In this document: piece after piece, positions 1 to 6,806 of the stretch
Layout: the number at the start of each line of letters is the position of its first letter
Position numbering within the stretch: position 1 is the first letter of the stretch
NCBI GenBank assembly: GCA_021107345.1
Contig: JAIOSX010000283.1
Span: 1-13,962 of the forward strand
DNA: 13,962 nucleotides
Reading direction: 5' to 3'
Source: Candidatus Aegiribacteria sp.
Lineage (GTDB): Bacteria > Fermentibacterota > Fermentibacteria > Fermentibacterales > Fermentibacteraceae
The notes under the pieces: generated by a model
The model's database searches: none
What the model was told of the DNA's origin: nothing
Seen by the model: only the letters and a program-made list of their open reading frames with translations
Translations under genes and position numbers: made by a program

Positions 1-590
1 ACGTGCCTGCCCTGCAGGGATGGCGCTTCGTCGTACACCTCGTAGTACCAGAGGAAGTCGTGACCCTCTGTACTCTCAGCCAGTTCATCAACGATTGTTG
101 CTTCAATAGAATAGTTCGTATCTGCATGCATCAATGCTGCTGTGGAATACTGCACTAATGAATCAAAATCAGCATCACTCCTGGCAAAGCAGGAATTGGA
201 GATTAGTGATTCATCGCTGTTCCGAAACCAGTATCTGTATTTAGTGGAATCTCCCCATGCCTTGAGGTACTGCATTACCTCCGCGGGGCAGATGGAGTAG
301 TAAACCCCCGCGCTGTCGCAGAGTAACATGAGATTTTGAAATTTAGTACTTGAAGCATCTCCACTAAAGTTGACGGCATCGAAATTCAGCCATGACAGTT
401 CGCAAAGAAGCTCCATAGTGATGTCTTCGGCAAATAAACCAGAGCCGAGTATCCTCATGGCAAGAGTTGGTATGTCGTTATCCGAGGGAGCATCTGCAAG
501 CACTGTGTAGATGAGGATCAGAGATAATATTAAGATTATTATTTGAAAACGGGGGGGGGGGTGCCATAATATTGTCCTTTCATTTGACAT
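1..590 (-). CDS. Secreted protein of unknown function (partial, 3' end outside window)
   Basis: An open minus-strand frame runs from 590 off the left edge with no stop, giving about 196 residues. I recognise no family. The N-terminal part holds a strong hydrophobic stretch (FQIIILILSLILIYTVLADA), a clear Sec signal peptide with likely cleavage near VLA/ADA. The rest is an acidic, Tyr- and Cys-containing mature domain, so the product is probably periplasmic or surface-exposed. The start is uncertain. ATG at 590 is in frame but has no Shine-Dalgarno site. ATG at 567 has an AAAGGA site (575-580) seven bases upstream, but it is out of frame because of an 11-C run at 551-561. With 10 or 13 Cs, the 567 start would give a classic signal peptide beginning MAPPPRFQ. 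The gene has its own promoter at 671-699. Confidence 0.6.
   Translation of the reverse strand, partial: MSNERTILWHPPPRFQIIILILSLILIYTVLADAPSDNDIPTLAMRILGSGLFAEDITMELLCELSWLNFDAVNFSGDASSTKFQNLMLLCDSAGVYYSICPAEVMQYLKAWGDSTKYRYWFRNSDESLISNSCFARSDADFDSLVQYSTAALMHADTNYSIEATIVDELAESTEGHDFLWYYEVYDEAPSLQGRH
551..561 (-). repeat. Poly-C homopolymer (11 C on coding strand) at start of secreted gene
   Basis: Eleven consecutive C on the minus strand lie six bases after the best-supported ATG (567) of the secreted protein gene. The tract length decides the frame. At 11, translation from 567 runs out of frame and stops after about 29 codons. At 10 or 13 it enters the long signal-peptide frame. Such tracts are classic slipped-strand (phase-variation) sites, and equally classic sequencing or assembly errors. 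Confidence 0.8.
575..580 (-). promoter_or_regulatory. Ribosome binding site AAAGGA for ATG at 567
   Basis: AAAGGA lies seven bases upstream of the ATG at 567, an ideal spacing. The in-frame ATG at 590 has nothing comparable upstream. This site argues that 567 is the ancestral start and that the poly-C length controls whether the long frame is read. Confidence 0.5.
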
Positions 591-670
591 GAGTGGTGCT
601 GAAGAATCTATATCAATTCGATCTTATCCGCTTAATATTATGATACTGCTGCATTTATATCTGCAAGTTC

Positions 671-699
671 AGTTTAGCATAAAGATTAAGTGTAGTCAA
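671..699 (-). promoter_or_regulatory. Sigma70-type promoter for the secreted protein gene
   Basis: On the minus strand, TTGACT (694-699) is followed after exactly 17 bases by TAAACT (671-676). These match the -35 and -10 consensus at 5/6 and 4/6 positions. Transcription would start near 663-665 and leave an untranslated leader of roughly 75-100 bases before the candidate starts. The site lies in the 135-base gap after the 2H phosphoesterase stop, so the secreted gene probably has its own transcript. No convincing terminator is visible in that gap. Confidence 0.5.
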
Positions 700-725
700 G
701 GGGATAGGATTTAAGGCCCGGCCCC

Positions 726-1268
726 TTATTCCCCCAGCTTGTAGCTTCTGATTGAGTGTACCGATTCGCGATCAAAGGTTAGAAGGCCGATTTCCTTAAT
801 CCATCCTCTTATGGGAAGATGGATGATATCCATGCAGGTATTGATCGCTTCCGGCAGGTCTGCAGGCGGAAGCCCCAGGGTGAGTGAACAGTGCGGGACC
901 CAGGAACCGGGACGGTAGAGCCCCTCTGAGAACTCCTTCATTTCCTTGAAGATCCTGTAAAGCTGATCGTGTACGATTATGAGTGAAGGTGTAAAAACCG
1001 GGCCGAGAAACACGGTTCCGCTTTCCGGACCAAAAGTTGCTATCGAAGAGAATGTAACTGGAAATATCCTGTGCGTACTGGCAAAATCCTCAATGTCATC
1101 CAGGATTAAATCAGGTTCAAGATCCTCCCATATAGCCAGGGTGAGATGCGGCTTGCCGCCGGACCGCAGAAGCGGTGATGAGAGTCCCCTTGTTCTCAGA
1201 ATGCTCCATGTCCGTCTTATGCTGCTTTCTGTCTCGCTGTCAAGGAAAAGACATATGTCACATGCCAT
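726..1268 (-). CDS. 2H phosphoesterase / 2'-5' RNA ligase-like protein
   Basis: This 180-residue protein has the two H-x-[S/T]-x motifs that define the 2H phosphoesterase superfamily: HLTL at residues 41-44 and HCSL at 126-129. They are about 85 residues apart, in a protein of the family's usual 180-200 residues. The family (RNA ligase ThpR, cyclic phosphodiesterases) opens or forms 2',3'-cyclic or 2'-5' phosphodiester bonds, with both histidines in the active site. Sequence alone does not fix the substrate here. The protein has no signal peptide and is presumably cytoplasmic. The ATG at 1268 has GGAAG nine bases upstream. The gene diverges from the dus gene with only about 50-65 bases between starts, so the two promoters probably overlap or lie partly inside the opposing gene. 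Confidence 0.75.
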   Translation of the reverse strand: MACDICLFLDSETESSIRRTWSILRTRGLSSPLLRSGGKPHLTLAIWEDLEPDLILDDIEDFASTHRIFPVTFSSIATFGPESGTVFLGPVFTPSLIIVHDQLYRIFKEMKEFSEGLYRPGSWVPHCSLTLGLPPADLPEAINTCMDIIHLPIRGWIKEIGLLTFDRESVHSIRSYKLGE

Positions 1269-1332
1269 TGCACATCACTTCCATCATTCTGGTAATTGCG
1301 CTGCAAGTCATCCCATGTATATGTTTGCCTTC

Positions 1333-2316
1333 ATGGAAAACAGTGCTTTCAGTGAATATACTCACGGAGTGGTTCTCGCGCCGATGGCGGGTTCCACTGA
1401 TTCGGCGTTCAGAAGGATATGCCGCCGCATGGGGGCTACCGCTGTAGTGACTGAAATGGTCGCGGCCGCGGGATTATCAAGAAAATCCGTAAAATCACAC
1501 AAACTCCTGCGTTTTCATGCTGAGGAAAAACCGATAGGGGTTCAACTATTCGGAAGCAGGCCCGGAGATTTTGAGGGGGCAGCCGGGATAGTATCGGAGA
1601 TGGGTTTTGATTTCATAGATATCAACGCCGGTTGTCCTGTAAAAAAGGTGGTCAGCAGCGGCTCAGGTTCAGCTCTTCTCAGGAACATCCCCGCGCTGGC
1701 TGCTATTGTAAGAGCCGTTTCGTCGCAGACTTCACTGCCTGTCACTGTTAAGATCCGCATAGGGTGGTCCCCTTCGGAGCCTGTTCCGGACAGCCTTCCA
1801 GCTATTCTCGCAGACGAAGGAGCTTCAGCAATAGCCGTGCATGGAAGGTACAGATCGGATATGTTCGCAGGAGAAGTCAGAAAAAGTGAGATTGAGCGTA
1901 TCGTTCGAAGATCACCGGTACCCGTTATAGCCAACGGCGATTCAAGGAGCGTTTGCGATTCACTTGAGCTTATGGATGCAACCGGGGCTTCAGGATTGAT
2001 GATAGGCAGAGGTGCCCTTGGTAATCCATGGATATTCAGGGGACTTGCAGCAGGGAAGCCTGAGGATGACTCTCCCCTTCCCGATGAGGTTGTATCCATA
2101 ATATGGCAGCAGTACGAGATGATGAGTAAGTATATACCTGTGAATCACCTCTATCATGTCCTGAGAGGTCAGCTGCTTCATTACATAAAGGGTTTCAGGG
2201 GTGCTGCGGATCTTAGGGGCAGAGCTGTAGGGGTGGATTGCGGAGAAGATCTGTCAGATATTCTGTCAGAACTGAAGGAACTGCTCAATCTGGAAAGGCA
2301 ACGGAATAATGAGTAA
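1333..2316 (+). CDS. dusB: tRNA-dihydrouridine synthase (DusB-like)
   Basis: This FMN- and NADPH-dependent enzyme reduces uridine to dihydrouridine in tRNA. From the start at 1333 it is 327 residues, normal for the family. It shows APMAGSTD (16-23) at the FMN site, NAGCPVKKV (98-106) with catalytic Cys101, KIRIGW (140-145), VHGR (169-172), IANGD (199-203) and MIGRGALGNPWIF (223-235). The GCPxKKV form is closest to DusB. The usual HGRTR reads HGRYR here. The frame stays open upstream to 979, but that part is antisense to the 2H phosphoesterase and unlike any Dus. ATG at 1333 gives the same spacing to the APMAG motif as E. coli DusB. ATG at 1315 and 1321 are alternatives, and none has a strong ribosome site. 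The stop overlaps the next start by 8 bases. Confidence 0.93.
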   Translation: MENSAFSEYTHGVVLAPMAGSTDSAFRRICRRMGATAVVTEMVAAAGLSRKSVKSHKLLRFHAEEKPIGVQLFGSRPGDFEGAAGIVSEMGFDFIDINAGCPVKKVVSSGSGSALLRNIPALAAIVRAVSSQTSLPVTVKIRIGWSPSEPVPDSLPAILADEGASAIAVHGRYRSDMFAGEVRKSEIERIVRRSPVPVIANGDSRSVCDSLELMDATGASGLMIGRGALGNPWIFRGLAAGKPEDDSPLPDEVVSIIWQQYEMMSKYIPVNHLYHVLRGQLLHYIKGFRGAADLRGRAVGVDCGEDLSDILSELKELLNLERQRNNE

Positions 2317-3076
2317 AGCAGCAGCGGCCGTCATAACTACACTTATCATCTTATCCATCTCCTGCGGAACTCCTGAAACTGTGCTCTTACCCGATAATAC
2401 GCAGTTCGTAACAGGTGAACGGTGCAGATATACCTGGAAAGAGAACGACGGGTGGGCTTTCATGGCATGGGCGATAGATATTGAAGGTGGAGCCGAGATG
2501 CTCGCAATACAGTCGGGTTATTCCCCATCAGAACTGCCGGAACCCGGAGAGGAGGTAACGCTTCCCCTCCCGGAAGAATTCTCCGAAGCTCTTGAGAACC
2601 GCCTTTGCGCCGCACGAATAGTCAGGGAGGCTACCGATGTGCTTGAAACCGGTGACACAGCATCTGTCAGGAGATTGCTGGAATCAGCAATGGAGAGGGA
2701 TCCCCTGTGGTCCATTCCGGCTTACAATATTTCTCTGATCATACTGAGGCAGGAAGGGCCCGAGGCTGTTCTTGAACTGATTCAGCCCATTGCCCATAAA
2801 TACGATGCTGCTCTTATCCAATCCGAGATCGCATGGAACAGCGGTGATCCTGATGAAGCGCTGAGGCAGCTGGAGATATGCCTGATGGATGAATATCCCC
2901 CCTTTGAAGCTCTTGCGGCGGCGGCACTCATTTACACTGTCATGGGCCACTATTACCAGGCTTCGGGAATATGGAGGGAAATATTGGCCAGCCCCGAAGC
3001 GGATGCTTCCATAAGGCTTATGGCTATGAAGTACGCTATCCTTCACGAGGACAGAGACAATCAGGTTCCTAGATAA
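2309..3076 (+). CDS. Probable lipoprotein with LysM-like segment and TPR-like helices
   Basis: This 255-residue protein begins with a signal peptide ending LSISC, so Cys19 is a plausible lipidation site, although the lipobox is not canonical (Ser at -3). Residues about 40-88 resemble a degenerate LysM domain. They open YTWKENDGWAFMAWA and close with PGEEVTLPLP, like the usual Y-x-V-x-x-G-D-x-x-x-x-I-A start and PGQ-x-L-x-IP end. Residues about 100-245 are helical, with TPR-like spacing (for example NSGDPDEALRQLE at 177-189 and YYQASGIWREIL at 215-226). An envelope scaffold bound to peptidoglycan is a reasonable inference, but no specific function can be named. The ATG lies inside the dus stop (8-base overlap) with GGA just upstream, so the two genes are probably co-translated. 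The 3' end overlaps the convergent lipoprotein gene by 8 bases. Confidence 0.72.
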   Translation: MSKAAAAVITTLIILSISCGTPETVLLPDNTQFVTGERCRYTWKENDGWAFMAWAIDIEGGAEMLAIQSGYSPSELPEPGEEVTLPLPEEFSEALENRLCAARIVREATDVLETGDTASVRRLLESAMERDPLWSIPAYNISLIILRQEGPEAVLELIQPIAHKYDAALIQSEIAWNSGDPDEALRQLEICLMDEYPPFEALAAAALIYTVMGHYYQASGIWREILASPEADASIRLMAMKYAILHEDRDNQVPR

Positions 3077-3419
3077 TATCGACGATTCCCATTTCGGTGC
3101 TGTAGAAATAGTGCTTCTCATCACTGGTGCTGATAATTAATAAATCCAGCCTGGAATCACTGTTGTAATCGTCTACTTCCAGAAGCTCCGGTATCCAGTT
3201 GACATAGAAGACCCTCTCCCTTATCGGTTGTCCAGGATTCTGCATGGATATAACGAGTTCCTTAAGGTCGCTGGAGTCAAGAACCACAACCCGGACTAGA
3301 AACCCGTCTATTTCCATCTGTTCGTTGTAGATAACCCTGTTTACCGCGCACGAAGTAAAAGCCTGAAGTATCAGGATAGACATGACAGCTGTGATGCTGA
3401 TAAGTGATCTGTATTTCAT
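3069..3419 (-). CDS. Small lipoprotein with a single FG-GAP/VCBS-like calcium motif
   Basis: This 116-residue protein has a hydrophobic N-terminus ending FTSC (Cys24), a probable though imperfect lipobox. Near the C-terminus, DYNSDSRLDLLI (84-95) matches the D-x-N-x-D-x-x-x-D-L calcium-binding loop of FG-GAP/VCBS repeats (D84, N86, D88, D92). Only one copy is present, where the family normally repeats it several times. I cannot assign a function beyond a likely envelope-anchored, metal-stabilised domain. The ATG at 3419 has AAGGTGA upstream at a long spacing (about 12-13 bases). It is the last gene of the long minus-strand run, 61 bases after the methyltransferase. It converges on the TPR lipoprotein with stops overlapping by 8 bases, leaving no room for an intergenic terminator. 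Confidence 0.65.
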   Translation of the reverse strand: MKYRSLISITAVMSILILQAFTSCAVNRVIYNEQMEIDGFLVRVVVLDSSDLKELVISMQNPGQPIRERVFYVNWIPELLEVDDYNSDSRLDLLIISTSDEKHYFYSTEMGIVDII

Positions 3420-3480
3420 GGTTATGAGTTTTCACCTTTTCGACGAGTTTTCAATAAGTGTTGACGTATATAATAATATT

Positions 3481-4224
3481 TTAACCGGCTGTTGCCAGCG
3501 CTATCAGTCTTCCTGATTCCGAATCATAAGGTGTACCTTCAAGGTTGCCGTAGACTTTAACATCAGAAAAACCCGCTTCCTGAAGCATATCCTTCAGCTC
3601 TGTGGCGCTGTAGACCCAGTGTGAGAATTTCCATCTGCCCAGTACTCTATTATCATCGATGATCATCCAGTCATTCCCGATACGGTTCCAGCCGTCCTCT
3701 ATTCTGTGCCTCTGGATAAGAAGAAGTCCTTCATCGGTTTCCACGTCTGTTATAGTATGGAAAATGGACGCAAGAGTTTCTTTACCCATTATTTCTATTA
3801 CGAATTTTCCTCCCTGTCGAAGGGATTCGTTAACGTTGGCCAGAACTTTCATGTTGTCCGAATGATCCTGAAAGTACCCGAAGGATGTGAACATGTTCAG
3901 TGCAAGGTCGTAGGATCGAGGCCGCAGGAACCTTCGCATATCATCTTCAACCCATTCCACTCTAACATTTTCAAGTGAAGCTCTTTTCATGGCGATATCC
4001 AGCAATAAACCTGTAGCATCAACTCCTGTAACACTGTATCCCATTCTTGCCAGTGGGATGGAGAACCTTCCGGGTCCGCAGCAGAGGTCCAGAACATCGA
4101 CTGTTTTTATCCCGGACAGACTAAGGACGGAAAGAACATCCTCTTCGGCCTTCTCAATTCTGGCTTCAGGGAACATGAAAGGATATGTCAGTTCCCAGAA
4201 GTCATCTTTTTCAAACCATTCCAT
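3481..4224 (-). CDS. Class I SAM-dependent methyltransferase
   Basis: This 247-residue protein has a Rossmann-type methyltransferase core. Motif I is VLDLCCGPGRFS (44-55), which binds SAM. Motif II is GVDAT (67-71). An acidic WVEDDMRRF (91-99) follows, then YDLALNMFTSFGYF (105-118) at motif IV and a GGKFVIEIMG strand further on. The pattern is that of the broad Methyltransf_11/25 group, and the substrate cannot be read from sequence. It has no signal peptide, so it is cytoplasmic. The ATG at 4224 has GAAGGG five bases upstream, which supports the start. It lies 40 bases after the Cys-rich protein gene on the same strand, a looser join than those upstream. It may still belong to the same transcript. 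Confidence 0.85.
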   Translation of the reverse strand: MEWFEKDDFWELTYPFMFPEARIEKAEEDVLSVLSLSGIKTVDVLDLCCGPGRFSIPLARMGYSVTGVDATGLLLDIAMKRASLENVRVEWVEDDMRRFLRPRSYDLALNMFTSFGYFQDHSDNMKVLANVNESLRQGGKFVIEIMGKETLASIFHTITDVETDEGLLLIQRHRIEDGWNRIGNDWMIIDDNRVLGRWKFSHWVYSATELKDMLQEAGFSDVKVYGNLEGTPYDSESGRLIALATAG

Positions 4225-4264
4225 TACAGGCCCTTCAGGGTAAAAGTTGGTGGATAACAGGACG

Positions 4265-4699
4265 CTAAGGATTACACCTCCTGCAGAAATTGCAGATGCC
4301 CGTCCTTCTTGAATCGGGGTTGCCCCATGTATACCATGCGTCGATTATCTCGACAGTGAGGAAACATGGATCCATTTCAATGTAACCGCAGTGGCCGACC
4401 ATGACAAGTGTTGTGGGGTAACCGGAGTAGTCACCGCATAGCGCGGCAATATCAGGATAACCCGGTTCTTCAGGTGTTATCACGTACAGATCTGGAAAAG
4501 CATCTTCAGGGAGACTGTCCATGGTTGCCAGTATCAGTTCCGCCATCTGATGATTGGATGCAGAATCCTCTCCGGTTACAAGCAGGAGTCCGAATCTTGT
4601 TGGTGTGGCTGAATTATCAAGGTCCATGAATCCTTCTACCGGTGTGAACTGCTCCGGTATGAAAGCGGTTATCGCGAGGATAATGGAAATTATAATCAT
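4265..4699 (-). CDS. Exported Cys-rich protein, possibly thioredoxin-like
   Basis: This is a 144-residue protein of no recognised family. It starts with a hydrophobic stretch (MIIISIILAITAFI), a short signal peptide or anchor, so the rest is probably periplasmic. The middle resembles a thioredoxin fold: FGLLLVTGED (36-45) where a first central strand would sit, then DLYVITPEE, and GYPTTLVMVGHCGYIEMDP (93-111), which resembles the cis-Pro strand and following hairpin. The usual N-terminal CxxC is absent. Instead, Cys occur at 88, 104 and 112, and the C-terminus holds CNFCRRC (136-142), a C-x2-C-x2-C cluster. A redox or metal-binding role is possible, but this is inference. The start overlaps the NlpC/P60 stop as ATGA, which implies coupled translation. 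Confidence 0.6.
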   Translation of the reverse strand: MIIISIILAITAFIPEQFTPVEGFMDLDNSATPTRFGLLLVTGEDSASNHQMAELILATMDSLPEDAFPDLYVITPEEPGYPDIAALCGDYSGYPTTLVMVGHCGYIEMDPCFLTVEIIDAWYTWGNPDSRRTGICNFCRRCNP

Positions 4700-5214
4700 T
4701 TCATGAACCTTCCCGCTGATACTATCCTGTTCGCGTAATATTCCTTTGAGAGGGATTCGCGTACAACTCCATTGCTTGACGAAGCATGGGCAAAGAAACC
4801 GTTTCCTATGTAGATGCCGACATGAGAAATACCTGATCCTGAAGTATTGAAAAAGATAAGGTCTCCGAACTGCAGATCTGATGGAGTTACATTCTCAGAA
4901 GCAGCGGACTGCTGGCTGGCGGTACGTGGGATTTCGATATCTATAGCGCTGTAGATTGCTTGAGTGAAACCTGAGCAGTCAACTCCGCTGCGGCTATCTC
5001 CGCCGTATAAGTAAGGTGTTCCCATCCATGATTCTATTTCGTCCATCATGCTGTTATCCGTTGAAGTCCTGGGGTTGCCTCCCGATGAGGTTATCTCCGA
5101 CCATACACCCCCTGAACAATGTATGCCGTCTCCCCTGTATACAGGTGTTGATCTGCAGGAAGAGAGAAGCAGTACTATTGCCGCCGCGAATAATAGATAA
5201 AACGTCTTTTTCAT
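4696..5214 (-). CDS. NlpC/P60 family peptidoglycan hydrolase, lipoprotein
   Basis: This 172-residue protein has a lipoprotein signal ending LLLSSC (Cys20), followed by a short linker and an NlpC/P60 domain from about residue 57. Catalytic motifs are visible: GVDCSGF (77-83) with nucleophile Cys80, HVGIYIG (131-137) with His131, and FFAHASSSNGV (140-150) with His143 as the third polar residue. The domain begins with the typical WMGTPYLYGG. Family members are cysteine peptidases that cut peptidoglycan stem peptides, usually next to D-iso-Glu. Lipidation would place it at the membrane, facing the wall. It overlaps nadB upstream and the Cys-rich gene downstream by 4 bases each (ATGA). Family assignment is secure, but the exact bond cleaved is not known. 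Confidence 0.92.
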   Translation of the reverse strand: MKKTFYLLFAAAIVLLLSSCRSTPVYRGDGIHCSGGVWSEITSSGGNPRTSTDNSMMDEIESWMGTPYLYGGDSRSGVDCSGFTQAIYSAIDIEIPRTASQQSAASENVTPSDLQFGDLIFFNTSGSGISHVGIYIGNGFFAHASSSNGVVRESLSKEYYANRIVSAGRFMK

Positions 5215-6806
5215 AGTATAAGCTTTATAACCGTGTTTTCGGGAGTCTGCAGGGTCTCGGGGCAGTCAAGACTGTAATGTAGCCCCCTGCTCTCCCTTCT
5301 GTTTAATGCTGATCTTACAATAATTCTGCTTACTGTACAGATATTTCGCAGCTCCAGCAGCCCGGTAACTGGAAGCAGAGACCAGTAATCATTCTCGATC
5401 TCATCCGCCAGGACATCTATTATTCTGAGGGCTCTATGGAGCCTTCTGTCGGATCTGACTATTCCTACGTAATCCCACATGACACTTCTCAGGGCTGCCC
5501 ATGCGTAATCCACGAGCACGTTTTCCCTGAGGGGTTTTGCCCTGCCGAAGGACCAGTCACTTGCGCGGAAATCAACAGGATTCATAACAGTGTCGGGAAT
5601 GGAAACAGCAGCCTTCAGCCCCATGACACCGGCTTCAAGAAGACTGTTGCTGCCAAGGCGGTTGGCTCCGTGAAATTCGGTACAGGATGCTTCACCGATA
5701 ACCCTGAGACCGTTCATGATTGTAGTGCCGTCTGTTCCCGCATCAATCCCGCCAACAGTGTAGTGTGCAGCGGGAACAACCGGTATGGGCTCCTCCCAGG
5801 GGACGATGCCTACAGAAGTGACACCATCGGTCACTTCGGGAAAGGATCTGGTCAGATATTCCTTGCCCAGGTGTGTGGCATCCAGCAGAACATGATCGTT
5901 TCCCAGTCTTTTCATTTCCGAATCAATAGCCCTTGCAACGATGTCCCTTGGTGCCAGTTCCATTCTCTCGGTATCGTAGTTTTCCATGAATCTTTTGCCC
6001 TCGAGGTTGAGAAGAATTGCCCCCTCGCCCCTGAGAGCCTCTGTGATGAGGAAGTTTCGTTTATCAGGATGGAAAAGGCAGGTTGGGTGAAACTGGTAGA
6101 ATTCCATGTTCTTTATGGGAAGTCCTGCACGATAAGCCATTGCTATTCCATCTCCGGTGGATGAATCCTGGTTGGAGGTGTACCTGTAAACCTTTCCTGA
6201 ACCACCTGTAGCGATGACAGTTTCGCCCGCGAGAACTGTGGAAATGGTTCCATTGTGAAGAATATGAGCACCGATGCACCTGTCAACTCCATTTTCAACA
6301 AGTTCGGGCATTTCCCGGGAAGCGGTAAGGAGATTAACCGCAAATGCCGGCTCCATTACAGTAATGTTCTTTCTTTCTGCACAGCACTCGCTCAGTACCT
6401 CGCTGATGAGCCTTCCGGTTCTGTCCTTATGATGAAGGACGCGCCTGACACTGTGACCGCCCTCTATACCGCTCTTTCCCTTTCCGAATGAGCCATCAAG
6501 CTCTACACCCCACATGGACAGCTGCTCAACAAGTCCAGGACCGCTGGATATGATGTCTATGGCCACCTTTTCGTTTACGAGGCCACCTCCCGCGCTGACT
6601 GTATCCTGCAGGTGAAGCTCAAAGCTGTCATCTTCGGAAACTGCAGCGGCAAGCCCTCCCTGGGCAAGATAAGTGCTGCCGGTAGGCATTGGTACCTTGC
6701 TAACAAGAAGAATTCCTAGTTCCTCAGGAAGGGAAAGGGCGCAGGTCAGACCGGCCATGCCGGCTCCCAGAATAAGAACATCGGTATTTATTGCTCCGTT
6801 ACTCAT
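5211..6806 (-). CDS. nadB: L-aspartate oxidase
   Basis: This FAD enzyme oxidises L-aspartate to iminoaspartate, the first step of de novo NAD synthesis. NadA then uses the product. The 531-residue length fits the family. FAD sites are GAGMAG (14-19) and STYLAQGG (44-51). Active-site residues match those described for E. coli NadB: Glu115 (IEGGHS), His240 (QFHPT), Arg287 (PRDIVARA), His348 (AAHYT) and Arg383 (GANRLGSNSLLE). The Glu and the NadB-style HGANRLGSNSLLE segment favour NadB over succinate dehydrogenase or fumarate reductase flavoproteins, and no flavoprotein partner subunit is nearby. No nadA or nadC lies in the window, so the rest of the pathway must be elsewhere. It overlaps lpxK by 8 bases and the NlpC gene by 4, inside an envelope gene run, an unusual place for it. 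Confidence 0.94.
   Translation of the reverse strand: MSNGAINTDVLILGAGMAGLTCALSLPEELGILLVSKVPMPTGSTYLAQGGLAAAVSEDDSFELHLQDTVSAGGGLVNEKVAIDIISSGPGLVEQLSMWGVELDGSFGKGKSGIEGGHSVRRVLHHKDRTGRLISEVLSECCAERKNITVMEPAFAVNLLTASREMPELVENGVDRCIGAHILHNGTISTVLAGETVIATGGSGKVYRYTSNQDSSTGDGIAMAYRAGLPIKNMEFYQFHPTCLFHPDKRNFLITEALRGEGAILLNLEGKRFMENYDTERMELAPRDIVARAIDSEMKRLGNDHVLLDATHLGKEYLTRSFPEVTDGVTSVGIVPWEEPIPVVPAAHYTVGGIDAGTDGTTIMNGLRVIGEASCTEFHGANRLGSNSLLEAGVMGLKAAVSIPDTVMNPVDFRASDWSFGRAKPLRENVLVDYAWAALRSVMWDYVGIVRSDRRLHRALRIIDVLADEIENDYWSLLPVTGLLELRNICTVSRIIVRSALNRRESRGLHYSLDCPETLQTPENTVIKLIL

Noticed and set aside
711..728. GC-rich near-palindrome (TTAAGGCCCGGCCCCTTA) after the 2H gene as a terminator
   Set aside because: The arms are short and mismatched and no T-run follows on the minus strand, so termination is not supported.
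979..1332. N-terminal extension of the Dus frame (open from 979)
   Set aside because: It is antisense to the well-supported 2H phosphoesterase and adds about 118 residues unlike any Dus. The Dus fold begins right after 1333.
1542..2099. 185-codon open frame on the minus strand
   Set aside because: It is antisense to the conserved core of dus and is low-complexity, rich in Ser, Pro and Ile. It is a frame shadow.
2684..3124. 146-codon open frame on the minus strand
   Set aside because: It is antisense to the TPR-like lipoprotein and overlaps the end of the small lipoprotein in another frame. It shows no domain or signal of its own.
5436..6164. 242-codon open frame on the plus strand
   Set aside because: It lies wholly antisense to nadB, whose catalytic residues are all intact. 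The translation has no recognisable domain and no clear ribosome site.
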